From: Oceanococcus sp051252075
GTDB taxonomy: Bacteria > Pseudomonadota > Gammaproteobacteria > Nevskiales > Oceanococcaceae
Direction: 5' to 3'
Assembly (NCBI GenBank): GCA_051252075.1
Contig: JBPOFU010000005.1
Location: 14,424 to 78,423, forward strand
DNA length: 64,000 nucleotides
Position 1 is the stretch's first letter. Every line of letters starts with the position of its first letter. The notes under the pieces are model-generated. The model did not search any database, was not told the origin of the DNA, and saw nothing but the letters and a program-made list of their open reading frames with translations. Shown in pieces: positions 24,824-33,770 of this stretch. The position numbers and the translations under genes were made by a program.

Positions 24824-25636
24824 TTAATTTGCGATCAATGGAGTGAGTTTAGCCCCATTCCAAGTCCAGGTTTCAACTGAGCTTGGCGTATGAAAGCGGG
24901 TCTGCAGAAACTCTTGGAATAACTGTGAATCGCCGGAAGTGGCGAAATGGTGCCCGCTTGCGCCGTTTTCTGACAGTTGGAGTTCTTGGAACAGGCGTAA
25001 TACTTGCCGTGCGACGGCAGGGGCCGGATCTATTAATTCCACGTCGTTATTTAAGGCTTGGCGGATGAGCGGGGCAATCAGTGGGTAATGGGTGCAGCCC
25101 AACACCACTGTATCCACTCCTGCGCGATTCATCTCGTACAAGTGCTCGTTCAGCATGGCCCGCAGTTGTGCATTATCGTCGCCTCGTTCGATGGCCTCGG
25201 CTAAACCAGGACATTCGCTGCTTACGATTTTCACTTCGCGGGCAAAGCGCTGTGCGGTATTGCGCAGCAAATCCCCTTGCAAGGTGCCTCGTGTCGCCAT
25301 GAGGCCGACCACGCCTGAGAGTGTACTCAATGCCGCTGGCTTAACCGCAGGTTCCATGCCGACAAAGCGCAGTTGTGGAAAATTTTGGCGCAAGGTGCTT
25401 AGAGCCGCCGCAGAGGCCGTATTGCAGGCCACTACGATCAACTGTGCGCCTTGTTCCATTAAGCATTGGGTAATGGAGCAGGCCAATTGTTGAATTTCAT
25501 GCTGGCTGCGGGGGCCATAAGGCAGGTGGGCTTGGTCTGCCAAATACAAGCACGGTATCGACGGCTGCAGTTGTTGGATTGCAGACCAGACAGTTAAGCC
25601 ACCCAAACCCGAATCAAAGATTCCGACCTTGCTCAT
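24824..25636 (-). CDS. murI: Glutamate racemase
   Basis: MurI makes D-glutamate for peptidoglycan. The 270-residue protein has both catalytic cysteines in their usual contexts, VACNTASAAAL (about residue 70) and VVLGCTHYPLI (about residue 181), plus the N-terminal IGIFDSGLGGLTV-type element (VGIFDSGLGGLTVW) and YLADQAHLPYG. It is preceded by cysQ (45 bp gap) and followed by the DUF4382 gene. Confidence 0.96.
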   Translation of the reverse strand: MSKVGIFDSGLGGLTVWSAIQQLQPSIPCLYLADQAHLPYGPRSQHEIQQLACSITQCLMEQGAQLIVVACNTASAAALSTLRQNFPQLRFVGMEPAVKPAALSTLSGVVGLMATRGTLQGDLLRNTAQRFAREVKIVSSECPGLAEAIERGDDNAQLRAMLNEHLYEMNRAGVDTVVLGCTHYPLIAPLIRQALNNDVELIDPAPAVARQVLRLFQELQLSENGASGHHFATSGDSQLFQEFLQTRFHTPSSVETWTWNGAKLTPLIAN

Positions 25637-25681
25637 TTGTTGTCGATGCGGGGCATGTTCAGGCTGGATTGAGCTTGCTGA

Positions 25682-26479
25682 CTAGCTTTCGGCGAGCAGG
25701 GAAACCCAGTCATAACGCGTCGTGCTGACAGCCAAAAAGTGGGGGTTTAGCAACTCTTCCTTGCTGTTATAGCGCAGGGCTTTGCCGTCAGTTTTGATCA
25801 CTGCGCCACCGGCCGCTTCCAAAACACACTGGCCAGCACCGGTATCCCATTCAGAGGTTAAACCCAGGCGAGGGTAAAAATCTGCAGAACCTTCGGCGAT
25901 GAGACAGAATTTCAAAGAACTCCCGGCGGACACCGGTTCATGCGGTGGGATTTTACTGAGCAAGGCATCCACTTCAGGCGCGCGGTGGCTGCGGCTGACC
26001 AGCACTTTCCAGTCCTTCTCAGGCAGCTGGCGGCAGCGAATTTGCGTGACTTTTCCATCGGCATCGCGCTTGAATGCACCCTCTTGGTTGCAGCCCCAAT
26101 AGGCAGTGCCTAAAGCGGGCGCTAGAACCACACTGCGTACCGCGCGACCATTTTCAATTAAGGCGATATTGACGGTGAATTCGCCATTGCGCTTAATGAA
26201 TTCCTTGGTGCCATCCAAGGGGTCTACCAACCAATAGCACTGCCAGCCTTGACGCTCGGAATAGCCTGGAATGCCGCCTTCTTCTGATAAAACCGGAATA
26301 TCAGGGGTCAGGGAGGAGAGCCCTGCTGCGATCACTTTGTGCGCGGCCAGATCCGCCTGCGTCAGCGGAGAGCTGTCGGCTTTCTGTTCCACTTCGATCG
26401 CGCCGTCGTAGATTTTCATGATCGCGGCGCCGGCATGTTCGGCCAGTGTCAGCAAGCTTTCTATCTTTGGGTAGTCCAT
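25682..26479 (-). CDS. cysQ: 3'(2'),5'-bisphosphate nucleotidase CysQ
   Basis: CysQ removes the 3'-phosphate from adenosine 3',5'-bisphosphate (PAP), a by-product of sulfate assimilation and of 4'-phosphopantetheine transfer. The 265-residue protein belongs to the inositol monophosphatase superfamily, with the metal-binding motifs LSEEGG (near residue 69), LVDPLDGTKEFI (near 88) and the C-terminal WDTGAGQCVLEAAGG (near 208). It is divergent from yrfG with 63 bp between starts. Confidence 0.94.
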   Translation of the reverse strand: MDYPKIESLLTLAEHAGAAIMKIYDGAIEVEQKADSSPLTQADLAAHKVIAAGLSSLTPDIPVLSEEGGIPGYSERQGWQCYWLVDPLDGTKEFIKRNGEFTVNIALIENGRAVRSVVLAPALGTAYWGCNQEGAFKRDADGKVTQIRCRQLPEKDWKVLVSRSHRAPEVDALLSKIPPHEPVSAGSSLKFCLIAEGSADFYPRLGLTSEWDTGAGQCVLEAAGGAVIKTDGKALRYNSKEELLNPHFLAVSTTRYDWVSLLAES

Positions 26480-26542
26480 ATTTTTTTCACAAAAAGCGCA
26501 GCAAAGCTGCAGTGCAAGGCGGCGAAAGCTAACATATTAGCC

Positions 26543-27208
26543 ATGACAATGATTGATTGGACACAGGTAGACACCGTCCTGCTGGATATGGACGGTACGG
26601 TGCTGGATCTGGCTTTTGATAACTACTTTTGGTTGCAGCACATGCCCGCCGCTTGGGGGCGTCCGCGTGGTTTGGACAGTGAAGCAGCGCTGCAAGAACT
26701 GATGCCGCACTTTATAGAGTCGCGCGGTAGCTTGCGTTGGTATTGCTTAGAGCATTGGAGCGAAGTGCTGCAATTGGATGTTGCGGCGCTCAAGCATGAA
26801 ATCCGCGAGCGCATAGGCTTTTTGCCCGGGGCAGAAGCTTTTTTGCAGCGCGTAAAGACCAGTGGGCGGCGATTGCTGCTGGTCACCAATGCCCACCCGC
26901 AAGCTCTAGCCATTAAACAAGCGGAATGCCCTCTAGAGGACTATTTCGATGAACTGCGCAGCTCGCATGATTGGGGGCGTCCCAAGGAAGATGCGCAGTT
27001 TTGGCCGGAATTTGCGGCAGACTGCCGCGTTGATTTGCAGCGCAGTCTATTCGTAGACGATAGCGAAGCCGTTTTGCGCGGCGCGCTGGCCGGCGGTGTC
27101 GCCCAAGTGTGTGGGATTTTGGCGCCGGATAGCTCGACCCCCGCGCGGCAAGCTTTTGGCGATTGGCCGCATGTGCGTGGCCTGAGTGAGCTGATGCCCT
27201 CTGACTGA
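26543..27208 (+). CDS. yrfG: HAD-superfamily GMP/IMP nucleotidase YrfG
   Basis: A 221-residue haloacid-dehalogenase phosphatase very close in pattern to E. coli YrfG, which dephosphorylates IMP and GMP. HAD motif I is LLDMDGTVLDL, followed by the family-specific AFDNYFWLQHMP and WYCLEHWSE; motif II is LLVTNAHP and motif III/IV is FVDDSEAVL. The ATG at 26543 (MTMIDWTQVDTVLLDM) gives the family length; a second ATG two codons on is also possible. The upstream open frame overlapping cysQ is not coding. Confidence 0.92.
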   Translation: MTMIDWTQVDTVLLDMDGTVLDLAFDNYFWLQHMPAAWGRPRGLDSEAALQELMPHFIESRGSLRWYCLEHWSEVLQLDVAALKHEIRERIGFLPGAEAFLQRVKTSGRRLLLVTNAHPQALAIKQAECPLEDYFDELRSSHDWGRPKEDAQFWPEFAADCRVDLQRSLFVDDSEAVLRGALAGGVAQVCGILAPDSSTPARQAFGDWPHVRGLSELMPSD

Positions 27209-27215
27209 TGACGCC

Positions 27216-28505
27216 TTAGCGTCTGCGACCGCCACCGCCGCGGTTTCCGCCACCACCGCCGCCTGGGCGGCGCCCGCCGCCACGAGGGTTAGGTGGACGT
27301 TTCTTGCGCGTGCTTGGGGGTAGATCCCAAGGTGTCAGCCATTCCTGGTCAGGGTGTTCGACGCTGAATTTTTGCCCTAAGTACTCTTCAATGTCGGGCA
27401 AAGAGTAGACATAGCGCTCGCAGCAGAAAGAAATGGCATCTCCATCGGCACCGGCGCGCGCAGTCCGACCAATGCGGTGTACATAATCTTCTGCATCTTG
27501 CGGTAGGTCGTAATTGATGACGTGACTGACCGCAGGAACATGCAAGCCGCGCGCAGCGACATCGGTGGCAACTAAAATTGGTAGTTTGTTTTCGCGGAAG
27601 TCCTGCAACAGGCTTTCACGTTTGTTTTGTGGCACGTCGCCAGACAGGGCGCCAACCTTGTAGCCTGCGCGCTCCAATTTGTCCGTTACTTCGTCGGCTT
27701 CGCGACGGGTATTGACGAACAGCATGGTGCGCTCAGGGTCGTGGGTCTTCAATATGTGTAGCAGCAACCAAATTTTGTCACGGCTTTCCACATGGAACAG
27801 CTGCTGGCGAACACGTTCGGCGGTGACGCTATCGGTTTCTGTGCGTATCCACTTTGGCTCGCCCAAATGCTCGTAAGCCAGTTCCATCACCTTGTGCGAC
27901 AGGGTGGCGGAAAACAGCAGGTTTAAGCGTTTGTCGGGTGCTGGCATGCGATTAAACAGGTAGCGTATGTCTTTGATGAAGCCAAGATCAAACATGCGAT
28001 CAGCCTCATCCAGTACCGCCACCTCTAGCACTTTGAGGTCGTAATTGTGCTGTTTGTGGTAATCGATCAAGCGCCCGGGGGTGCCAATCAAGATATCAAC
28101 ACCGTCTATAACGGCTTGTTGCTGCGATTTGTAGGCGGTGCCTCCATAAACGACGCAAAAAGTTAAGCCGACTTTCTCACACAGCGGCTTGGCATCGGCG
28201 GCAATTTGCTGCGCCAATTCGCGAGTTGGTGCGACAATGAGCGCGCGCGGTTGATTGGCGCGACGGCCTTTCGGCGGCTCCTGATTGAGTAGGCGGTTGA
28301 TGGTGGCGAGCAAAAAAGCGGCGGTCTTACCTGTGCCAGTTTGCGCCTGTCCAGCAACGTTTTTACCCGCTAAAGCCAGAGGAAGAGTTTCTGCTTGTAT
28401 CGGTGTGCAATATTCCAGGCCCACATCTTGCACACCGGCTATTAAATTAGGGTGCAGATCGAGACTGTCCAGGCGGACATCGGTCAGGTGGGTCGGTTTA
28501 CTCAT
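27216..28505 (-). CDS. rhlB: ATP-dependent RNA helicase RhlB
   Basis: RhlB is a DEAD-box RNA helicase of the RNA degradosome. The 429-residue protein starts MSKPTHLTDVRLDSLDLHPN, parallel to E. coli RhlB, and has Q motif CTPIQAETLPL, Walker A AQTGTGKT, DEAD box (VAVLDEADRMFDLGF), SAT motif and the C-terminal HRIGRTARAG. The tail after about residue 395 is basic and glycine-rich (RRPGGGGGGNRGGGGRRR), an RNA-binding extension. The start at 28505 is chosen over longer frames on homology. It converges on yrfG with only 7 bp between stops and is divergent from trxA, the classic rhlB/trxA/rho neighbourhood. Confidence 0.94.
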   Translation of the reverse strand: MSKPTHLTDVRLDSLDLHPNLIAGVQDVGLEYCTPIQAETLPLALAGKNVAGQAQTGTGKTAAFLLATINRLLNQEPPKGRRANQPRALIVAPTRELAQQIAADAKPLCEKVGLTFCVVYGGTAYKSQQQAVIDGVDILIGTPGRLIDYHKQHNYDLKVLEVAVLDEADRMFDLGFIKDIRYLFNRMPAPDKRLNLLFSATLSHKVMELAYEHLGEPKWIRTETDSVTAERVRQQLFHVESRDKIWLLLHILKTHDPERTMLFVNTRREADEVTDKLERAGYKVGALSGDVPQNKRESLLQDFRENKLPILVATDVAARGLHVPAVSHVINYDLPQDAEDYVHRIGRTARAGADGDAISFCCERYVYSLPDIEEYLGQKFSVEHPDQEWLTPWDLPPSTRKKRPPNPRGGGRRPGGGGGGNRGGGGRRR

Positions 28506-28842
28506 AAATGGGTGCTTGCAATTATTAGAAGTTTGGGTCGACAATAGCGCAAACGCGAATCGCGTCGCATCAGCCGGTTCGGCATGACTGCGACTTACGC
28601 CATGGTCTGGCAACGAGCTCGAAGCCATTCGCAATCATAACAGGCAGAGTCATTGATCCCGGTTATTCGCAGATAGTTCTGCTTTGATTGAGTCCGATGC
28701 TCACCGCAATCCTAATCGTGTACCTCGTAATTTGCACTATGTCATGCGGGGTATTACATACCTTAGAGCCCGCTTTTTAACCCGAGTTTTGGCTTTAACA
28801 GTTTGAAAATATTGAATTTACTAAAAAATAAGGACAATCCAG
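28506..28842. other. 337-bp divergent intergenic region between rhlB and trxA
   Basis: No gene is visible here. The rhlB frame stays open for about 130 bp into it but without helicase-family resemblance. The half next to trxA is AT-rich (TTTGAAAATATTGAATTTAC). A TTGCAC box followed 17 bp later by TACATA (about 28733-28761) could drive trxA-rho but is weak. The trxA ribosome-binding site AAGGA lies near 28829. Confidence 0.4.
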
Positions 28843-29169
28843 ATGAGTGACCAAATCCTTAAGCTTAGCGATGACAGCTTTGACGCTGATGTGCTGAAAT
28901 CCGATATCCCCGTACTGGTGGATTTCTGGGCTGAATGGTGCGGTCCTTGCCGCATGATTGCGCCTATCCTGGAAGAGCTGGCCCCCGAATACGCGGGTAA
29001 AGCCAAGATCGGCAAGCTCAACATTGATGACAATCAACAAACTACCGCTAACTTTGGTGTGCGCGGAATCCCTACTTTGTTGATATTTAAAAACGGCGAA
29101 GTTGCCGGTACTCAAGTGGGTGCTGTGTCAAAAGCACAACTCGCTCAATTTATTGATTCTGCTCTTTAA
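28843..29169 (+). CDS. trxA: Thioredoxin 1
   Basis: A 108-residue thioredoxin with the active site WAEWCGPCRM (residues 29-38), the cis-proline segment RGIPTLLIF, and the buried Asp in LVDFWA. It reduces disulfides in cytoplasmic proteins. It precedes rho by 14 bp, as in E. coli and most gammaproteobacteria. Confidence 0.97.
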   Translation: MSDQILKLSDDSFDADVLKSDIPVLVDFWAEWCGPCRMIAPILEELAPEYAGKAKIGKLNIDDNQQTTANFGVRGIPTLLIFKNGEVAGTQVGAVSKAQLAQFIDSAL

Positions 29170-29183
29170 TCCAACAGGTTTTC

Positions 29184-30968
29184 ATGGTGTCGAACGAAAG
29201 CACTGATAACACTCTCGTCGTAACGACGACTGACAACAAATCAACCGCCAGCAGTGGCGATAATGCAGCAGCGCCGGCAGCGGCTAAGCCTGCGCGTAAG
29301 CCGCGTGCCCCGCGTAAACCCAAAGTGGCAGCAGCCCCTGCGGCCGCTGCAGAATCGCCAGCTCCTGCTGCGAGTGAGTCAGCGCCCGCAAAGCCTGCCG
29401 AAACTCCCGCTAAACCTGCTGAAGCTGCTGGACAAGCGAACAGAGAGCAAAAGCCCTCTGGCGGGCAGAATGATGACTCTGGTGGTGATTCTGACCGTGG
29501 TAACAATGATCGAGGCAACAACGACCGTGGTCAAAATCGCAACAACAGCAACAACAATCGGCAGCGCGGACGTAATCGGCGCAATCCCCGTGGTCCTCGT
29601 AGCAACGACAACCGCAATGACAATCGCGGCGATGGCCGTAATGACAATCGCGGTGATGGTGGCGGGGCAAATGAGCCGCGCTATGTCGTTAATGAAGAAT
29701 TGCCAGCGATTGACTTGGTTGAGCTCAAGCGCAAGCGCGGTGAAGAGCTACTGACGATTGCGCAGAAGCTGGAGATTGAAAACATATCCCGCATTAAAAA
29801 GCAGGATTTGATTTTTCAATTGCTGAAAGGTTTTGCCCGCGCTGGGCATCAGCTTGATGTCACTGGAGTTCTTGAGATTCTGTCTGACGGTTACGGCTTC
29901 TTGCGCAATACCGATGATTCTTATGATTCCGGTCCAGACGATATCTACGTATCGCCTAGCCAAGTGCGTCGATTCTCATTGCGCACGGGTGACACCATTA
30001 CGGGTTCCATTCGTCCGCCGAAACAGGGTGAGCGGTATTTCGCTTTGCTCAAAGTCGACACCATCAACTATGAGCCGCCTGAGAATTCGCGCACCAAGGT
30101 GCCGTTTGAAAATCTGACGCCTTTGTTCCCGAATGAGCGTATTCGCATGGAGCGCGGCAATGGCTCTACTGAAGACATTACGGCGCGTGTTGTTGATCTT
30201 TGTGCGCCTATAGGTTGTGGTCAGCGTGGTTTGATCGTGGCTCCTCCGAAAGCCGGTAAAACGGTGTTGTTGCAAAACATTGCTCAAAGCATTGCGCACA
30301 ACTATCCAGAACATTTCTTACTGGTGCTGTTGATTGATGAGCGGCCAGAGGAAGTGACCGATATGCAGCGCACAGTGCGCGGCGAAGTCTTATCGTCCAC
30401 TTTTGATCAACCGGCGCAGCGTCATGTGCAAGTGGCTGAGATGGTGATCGAAAAAGCCAAGCGCCTAGTCGAGCACAAACGCAATGTGGTGATCCTGCTG
30501 GATTCCATCACGCGTTTGGCGCGAGCTTACAATACGGTAGCTCCGTCCTCCGGCAAGGTCTTGTCCGGTGGTGTGGACGCCAACGCCTTGCAAAAACCGA
30601 AGCGTTTCTTTGGTGCGGCACGCAACATTGAAGAAGGTGGCTCATTAACCATCATCGCAACAGCCTTGGTGGATACCGGCTCGCGCATGGATGAAGTGAT
30701 CTACGAAGAGTTCAAGGGCACGGGCAACATGGAGCTGCATTTGGATAGGCGCATCGCTGAGAAGCGTGTGTTCCCAGCCATTAACATCAACCGCTCTGGT
30801 ACCCGCCGTGAAGAGCTCACCACCGACCCGTCAGAACTGCAAAGCGTGTGGATTTTGCGCAAGTTGCTGCATTCCATGGACGAATTGGGCGCGATGGAGT
30901 TGTTGTTGGACCGCATGAAGCAGACCAAAACCAATGCTGACTTTTTTGCTGCTATGAAGCGCAATTAG
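29184..30968 (+). CDS. rho: Transcription termination factor Rho with a long disordered N-terminal extension
   Basis: Rho is the hexameric RNA-dependent ATPase that terminates transcription. The core begins around residue 176 (LPAIDLVELKRKRGEELLTIAQKLEIENISRIKKQDLIF), followed by the cold-shock-like RNA-binding domain (ILSDGYGFLRN), Walker A APPKAGKTVLLQ, Walker B VVILLDSITR and the Q/R loops (SSGKVLSGGVDANAL). About 170 residues precede this core: an Ala/Pro/Lys-rich part (residues 30-90) and an Arg/Gly/Asn/Asp-rich part (residues 95-165) with repeated DRGNN and DNRGDG units. E. coli Rho is 419 residues, this one 594. Similar extensions are known in some actinobacterial and other Rho proteins, where they bind RNA. 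The start is supported by 14-bp spacing from trxA. Confidence 0.95.
   Translation: MVSNESTDNTLVVTTTDNKSTASSGDNAAAPAAAKPARKPRAPRKPKVAAAPAAAAESPAPAASESAPAKPAETPAKPAEAAGQANREQKPSGGQNDDSGGDSDRGNNDRGNNDRGQNRNNSNNNRQRGRNRRNPRGPRSNDNRNDNRGDGRNDNRGDGGGANEPRYVVNEELPAIDLVELKRKRGEELLTIAQKLEIENISRIKKQDLIFQLLKGFARAGHQLDVTGVLEILSDGYGFLRNTDDSYDSGPDDIYVSPSQVRRFSLRTGDTITGSIRPPKQGERYFALLKVDTINYEPPENSRTKVPFENLTPLFPNERIRMERGNGSTEDITARVVDLCAPIGCGQRGLIVAPPKAGKTVLLQNIAQSIAHNYPEHFLLVLLIDERPEEVTDMQRTVRGEVLSSTFDQPAQRHVQVAEMVIEKAKRLVEHKRNVVILLDSITRLARAYNTVAPSSGKVLSGGVDANALQKPKRFFGAARNIEEGGSLTIIATALVDTGSRMDEVIYEEFKGTGNMELHLDRRIAEKRVFPAININRSGTRREELTTDPSELQSVWILRKLLHSMDELGAMELLLDRMKQTKTNADFFAAMKRN
29488..29668 (+). repeat. 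Short imperfect repeats encoding the Rho RGN/NRGDG region
   Basis: Within the rho N-terminal extension, units of 12-24 bp recur: GACCGTGGTAACAAT-like units near 29488-29535 and AATGACAATCGCGG-like units near 29614-29660. They encode DRGNN and NDNRGDG. The repetition makes the region prone to length change between strains. Confidence 0.6.
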
Positions 30969-30985
30969 CCGTATCGGTTATAAAT

Positions 30986-31020
30986 AAAAAGGCCCAGCAA
31001 TCGCTGGGCCTTTTGTTTTT
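30986..31020 (+). terminator. Intrinsic terminator after rho
   Basis: A stem AAAAGGCCCAGC / GCTGGGCCTTTT with a 4-base loop followed by GTTTTT, 18 bp after the rho stop. The A-run on the 5' side lets it also work toward pmbA on the other strand. Confidence 0.9.
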
Positions 31021-31047
31021 ACAACAAGTGCGTTTGCACAGTTGCGA

Positions 31048-32412
31048 TTAACTGCCTGCAATCATCATCGAGCCCAGCATGATGGAGCCGCAACGTAGAG
31101 TGGCCGCGGTTTCAATATCGGAGCCTATGGCTTGAATGTCCGCGTACATGTCCAGCAAGTTGCCCGCAATGGTGATCCCTGCAACGGGATAGGCCGGAGC
31201 GCCATTTTCATACCAAATGCCAGCGGCACCGCGTGAATAATCGCCAGTGCTGCTGTTCACGCCTTGCCCCATCAATTCGGTGATCAGCAAGCCAGTGCCG
31301 AGTTGCGCCATGAGCTGATGTTGATCGGCTTGCACGGTGGCGCTGACTTCTGTTGAGCGCATGCCGCCCGCGTTGCCGGTGGTCTCCAGGCCCAATTTGC
31401 GTGCGGAGTAGCTGCCCAGCAACCACGTGCGCAGGTGCCCATCTTGAATGATGGCTTGTTCGCGCGTTGCCACCCCTTCGCCATCGAACCAACCGCAGCC
31501 ATAGCGTCCCGCAATGTGTGGGCGTTGTATGAGATTGACCGCTTCTGGAAAAATCTGTTGATCCAGCTTGTCCAATAAAAAGCTGGAGCGGCGGTACAGG
31601 GCGCCGCCGCTGATGGCGCCCAGCATGTGGCCTAGCAGGCCGCGTGCGAGCTCGGGTGGGAATACCACGCCGGCACGTTGCGTTTTTACTTTTTGTGGGT
31701 CTAGTCGCGTCACCGCGCGTTGTGCGGCAATACGGCCGATGTCCTGCGCGTTTTGCAGTTGCGCGAAGTTGCTGGCGCGTGAATACCAGTAGTCGCGCTG
31801 CATATCCTGGTCGCTGTTGGCAATCACCGCCACCGACACACTGTAGTCGGTGCTGGTGCGCGCTCCACGAAAGCCGTCCGAGCTCATCAGCACATCGCGG
31901 CTCCTGTGAGCATTCACGCTGGCGCCTTCGGAATTGCTGATTTTGGCGTCAGTGTCGAAGGCGGCCTGCTCGCATTGCAAAGCCAGTGCACGGCTTTGGT
32001 CCACTGACAAGGGGCTGGGATGGTCCAGTGCGGGGTCGCCAAAGTCGGTGGCCAGGCGTGCTTTGTCGGGCAGGCCGGCGGCTTCATCTTCTTGGGTGTA
32101 GCGCGCAATGGTGCACGCGGCTTCAACGATTTCACCTATAGAGTCCGGTTTGAGGTCTCCGGTATTGGCATGTCCGCGGCGCTGGCCAAAATACACGGTA
32201 ATACCGAGGTCATTGTCACGCTGAAATTCGACCGATTCCAATTCTCTGTTGCGCAGCTGCGTGGTCAGGCCGCAAGTGCTGCCCAGCGAAACCGAGGCTG
32301 CTGTGGCACCGAAATGTTTGGCGCGATCCAAAGCCAACTGCCCAATCTCGTACAGGGCGGCTTCTTCGGGTAGGTTTTGGTCTATGGCTTTAGTGGCCAC
32401 GCGAGTGCTCAT
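31048..32412 (-). CDS. pmbA: Metalloprotease PmbA (TldE)
   Basis: PmbA/TldE forms a heterodimeric metalloprotease with TldD that matures small modified peptides and degrades unfolded ones. The 454-residue protein shows the family features, including VEFQRDNDLGITVYFGQRRGHA near residue 61, RAGVVFPPELARGLLGHMLGAISGGALYR near 245 and MGQGVNSSTGDYSRGAAGIWYENG near 388. In the TldD/TldE pair the zinc site is in TldD; a tldD gene is not in this window. It overlaps mpl by four bases (ATGA). Confidence 0.94.
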   Translation of the reverse strand: MSTRVATKAIDQNLPEEAALYEIGQLALDRAKHFGATAASVSLGSTCGLTTQLRNRELESVEFQRDNDLGITVYFGQRRGHANTGDLKPDSIGEIVEAACTIARYTQEDEAAGLPDKARLATDFGDPALDHPSPLSVDQSRALALQCEQAAFDTDAKISNSEGASVNAHRSRDVLMSSDGFRGARTSTDYSVSVAVIANSDQDMQRDYWYSRASNFAQLQNAQDIGRIAAQRAVTRLDPQKVKTQRAGVVFPPELARGLLGHMLGAISGGALYRRSSFLLDKLDQQIFPEAVNLIQRPHIAGRYGCGWFDGEGVATREQAIIQDGHLRTWLLGSYSARKLGLETTGNAGGMRSTEVSATVQADQHQLMAQLGTGLLITELMGQGVNSSTGDYSRGAAGIWYENGAPAYPVAGITIAGNLLDMYADIQAIGSDIETAATLRCGSIMLGSMMIAGS

Positions 32413-33770
32413 GCGCGGGTTTCCTTCAATTGTTGGGGGAGGTGCGTAGGCAAGCCATCAAAGCTGCCATTGCTCATGAGTACGATGGTGTCGCCGGCTT
32501 GAGCTTGCGCGCAAATCGCGGCGCTGAGGTCTGGGCTGTTGGCGTGGCAGTGCAGCTTGTCACCCAATTGCTGTTGCAAATCATGGGTAGACCAACTTAG
32601 CTCTGGACGCGCCAAAATGTGAATGATGTCGGCGCCTTGCAATGATGGGCCAAGGGCTGCGGCATGGGCTCCGGCGCGCATGGAATTGCTGCGCGGTTCC
32701 AGCGCCACGATAAGTCGGCCCTGGGTTTGTCCGGCTTTTAAGGCGCGTATGGTTTTCGCGATGGCCGTAGGGTGATGGGCAAAATCGTCATAGACACGGA
32801 TGCCATCAATCTCGCCTTTTAAATCGAGCCGTCGTGCGACGCCTTTAAAGCGCGCTAGCGCTTCCGCAGCTATCGGCGGTGTCACACCCGCATGGCGCGC
32901 AGCGAGCACGGCCATCAGCGCATTTTGCGCATTGTGTTCCCCGCGTTGCGACCAATGGATTTGCGCCTGTCGTTGATCTGCGCAATAGATATCGAATTGG
33001 CTCCAGTCTTCCGATTGAGGCCGCAAGTGCCAGCCGGTTGGTGCGCCGGCGAGGCAGGTATCCGACCAGCAGCCTTGTTGTAATACACGCTGCAGTGCGT
33101 CGTCGTCGTGGGGCAGTATGACTTGGCCGCTGCTAGGAATGGTGCGTACCAGATGGTGAAATTGCCGCTCGATGGCGGCCAAATTATCGAAGATGTCGGC
33201 GTGGTCGAATTCCAAGTTGTTCAGGATCGCCGTGCGTGGGCGGTAATGCACAAATTTAGAGCGCTTATCAAAGAACGCGGTATCGTATTCGTCGGCTTCT
33301 ATGACAAAAAAGGGCGCAGCTCCCATACGTGCAGAGACTGGGAAATTGCCGGGTAAGCCGCCAATTAAAAAGCCCGGGTTGAGCTTGGCGTCTTCCAGTA
33401 TCCACGCCAGCATGGAGCTAGTCGTGGTTTTGCCGTGGGTGCCTGCGACGGCGAGTACCCAGCGATCCTTGAGTAGGTTCTCGGCCAGCCATTGCGGTCC
33501 GGAAATGTAAGGAAAACCACGATCCAATACATATTCCATGGCTGGATTTCCGCGCGCGACCACATTGCCTACGACGATTTGGTCGGGCAGCGGATCCAAG
33601 TGCGCCGGGTCGTAGCCGTTCATCACCTCAATCCCGAGGGCTTCTAACTGCGTGCTCATGGGCGGCCAGGCAGCGGCATCGGAACCCGTCACCTTGTGTC
33701 CCGCTTCACGTGCAAGCGCGGCGATACCGGCCATAAACGTGCCGCAAATACCAAGTATGTGGATATGCAT
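32409..33770 (-). CDS. mpl: UDP-N-acetylmuramate:L-Ala-gamma-D-Glu-meso-DAP ligase Mpl
   Basis: Mpl attaches recycled murein tripeptide to UDP-MurNAc in peptidoglycan recycling. The 453-residue Mur-ligase-family protein starts MHIHILGICGTFMAGIAALAREAGH, has the ATP-binding P-loop VAGTHGKTTTSSMLAW, the EADEYDTAFFDKRSKFVHYRP segment and the DDFAHHPTAI motif of the C-terminal domain. The MPL-specific GICGTFMAG distinguishes it from MurC. It is the middle of a compact three-gene unit on this strand. Confidence 0.95.
   Translation of the reverse strand: MHIHILGICGTFMAGIAALAREAGHKVTGSDAAAWPPMSTQLEALGIEVMNGYDPAHLDPLPDQIVVGNVVARGNPAMEYVLDRGFPYISGPQWLAENLLKDRWVLAVAGTHGKTTTSSMLAWILEDAKLNPGFLIGGLPGNFPVSARMGAAPFFVIEADEYDTAFFDKRSKFVHYRPRTAILNNLEFDHADIFDNLAAIERQFHHLVRTIPSSGQVILPHDDDALQRVLQQGCWSDTCLAGAPTGWHLRPQSEDWSQFDIYCADQRQAQIHWSQRGEHNAQNALMAVLAARHAGVTPPIAAEALARFKGVARRLDLKGEIDGIRVYDDFAHHPTAIAKTIRALKAGQTQGRLIVALEPRSNSMRAGAHAAALGPSLQGADIIHILARPELSWSTHDLQQQLGDKLHCHANSPDLSAAICAQAQAGDTIVLMSNGSFDGLPTHLPQQLKETRA

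Noticed and set aside
29410..29670. His/Cys-rich frame antisense to rho
   Set aside because: The apparent motif is a mirror of the Arg/Asn/Gly repeats of rho and has no start context or homology.
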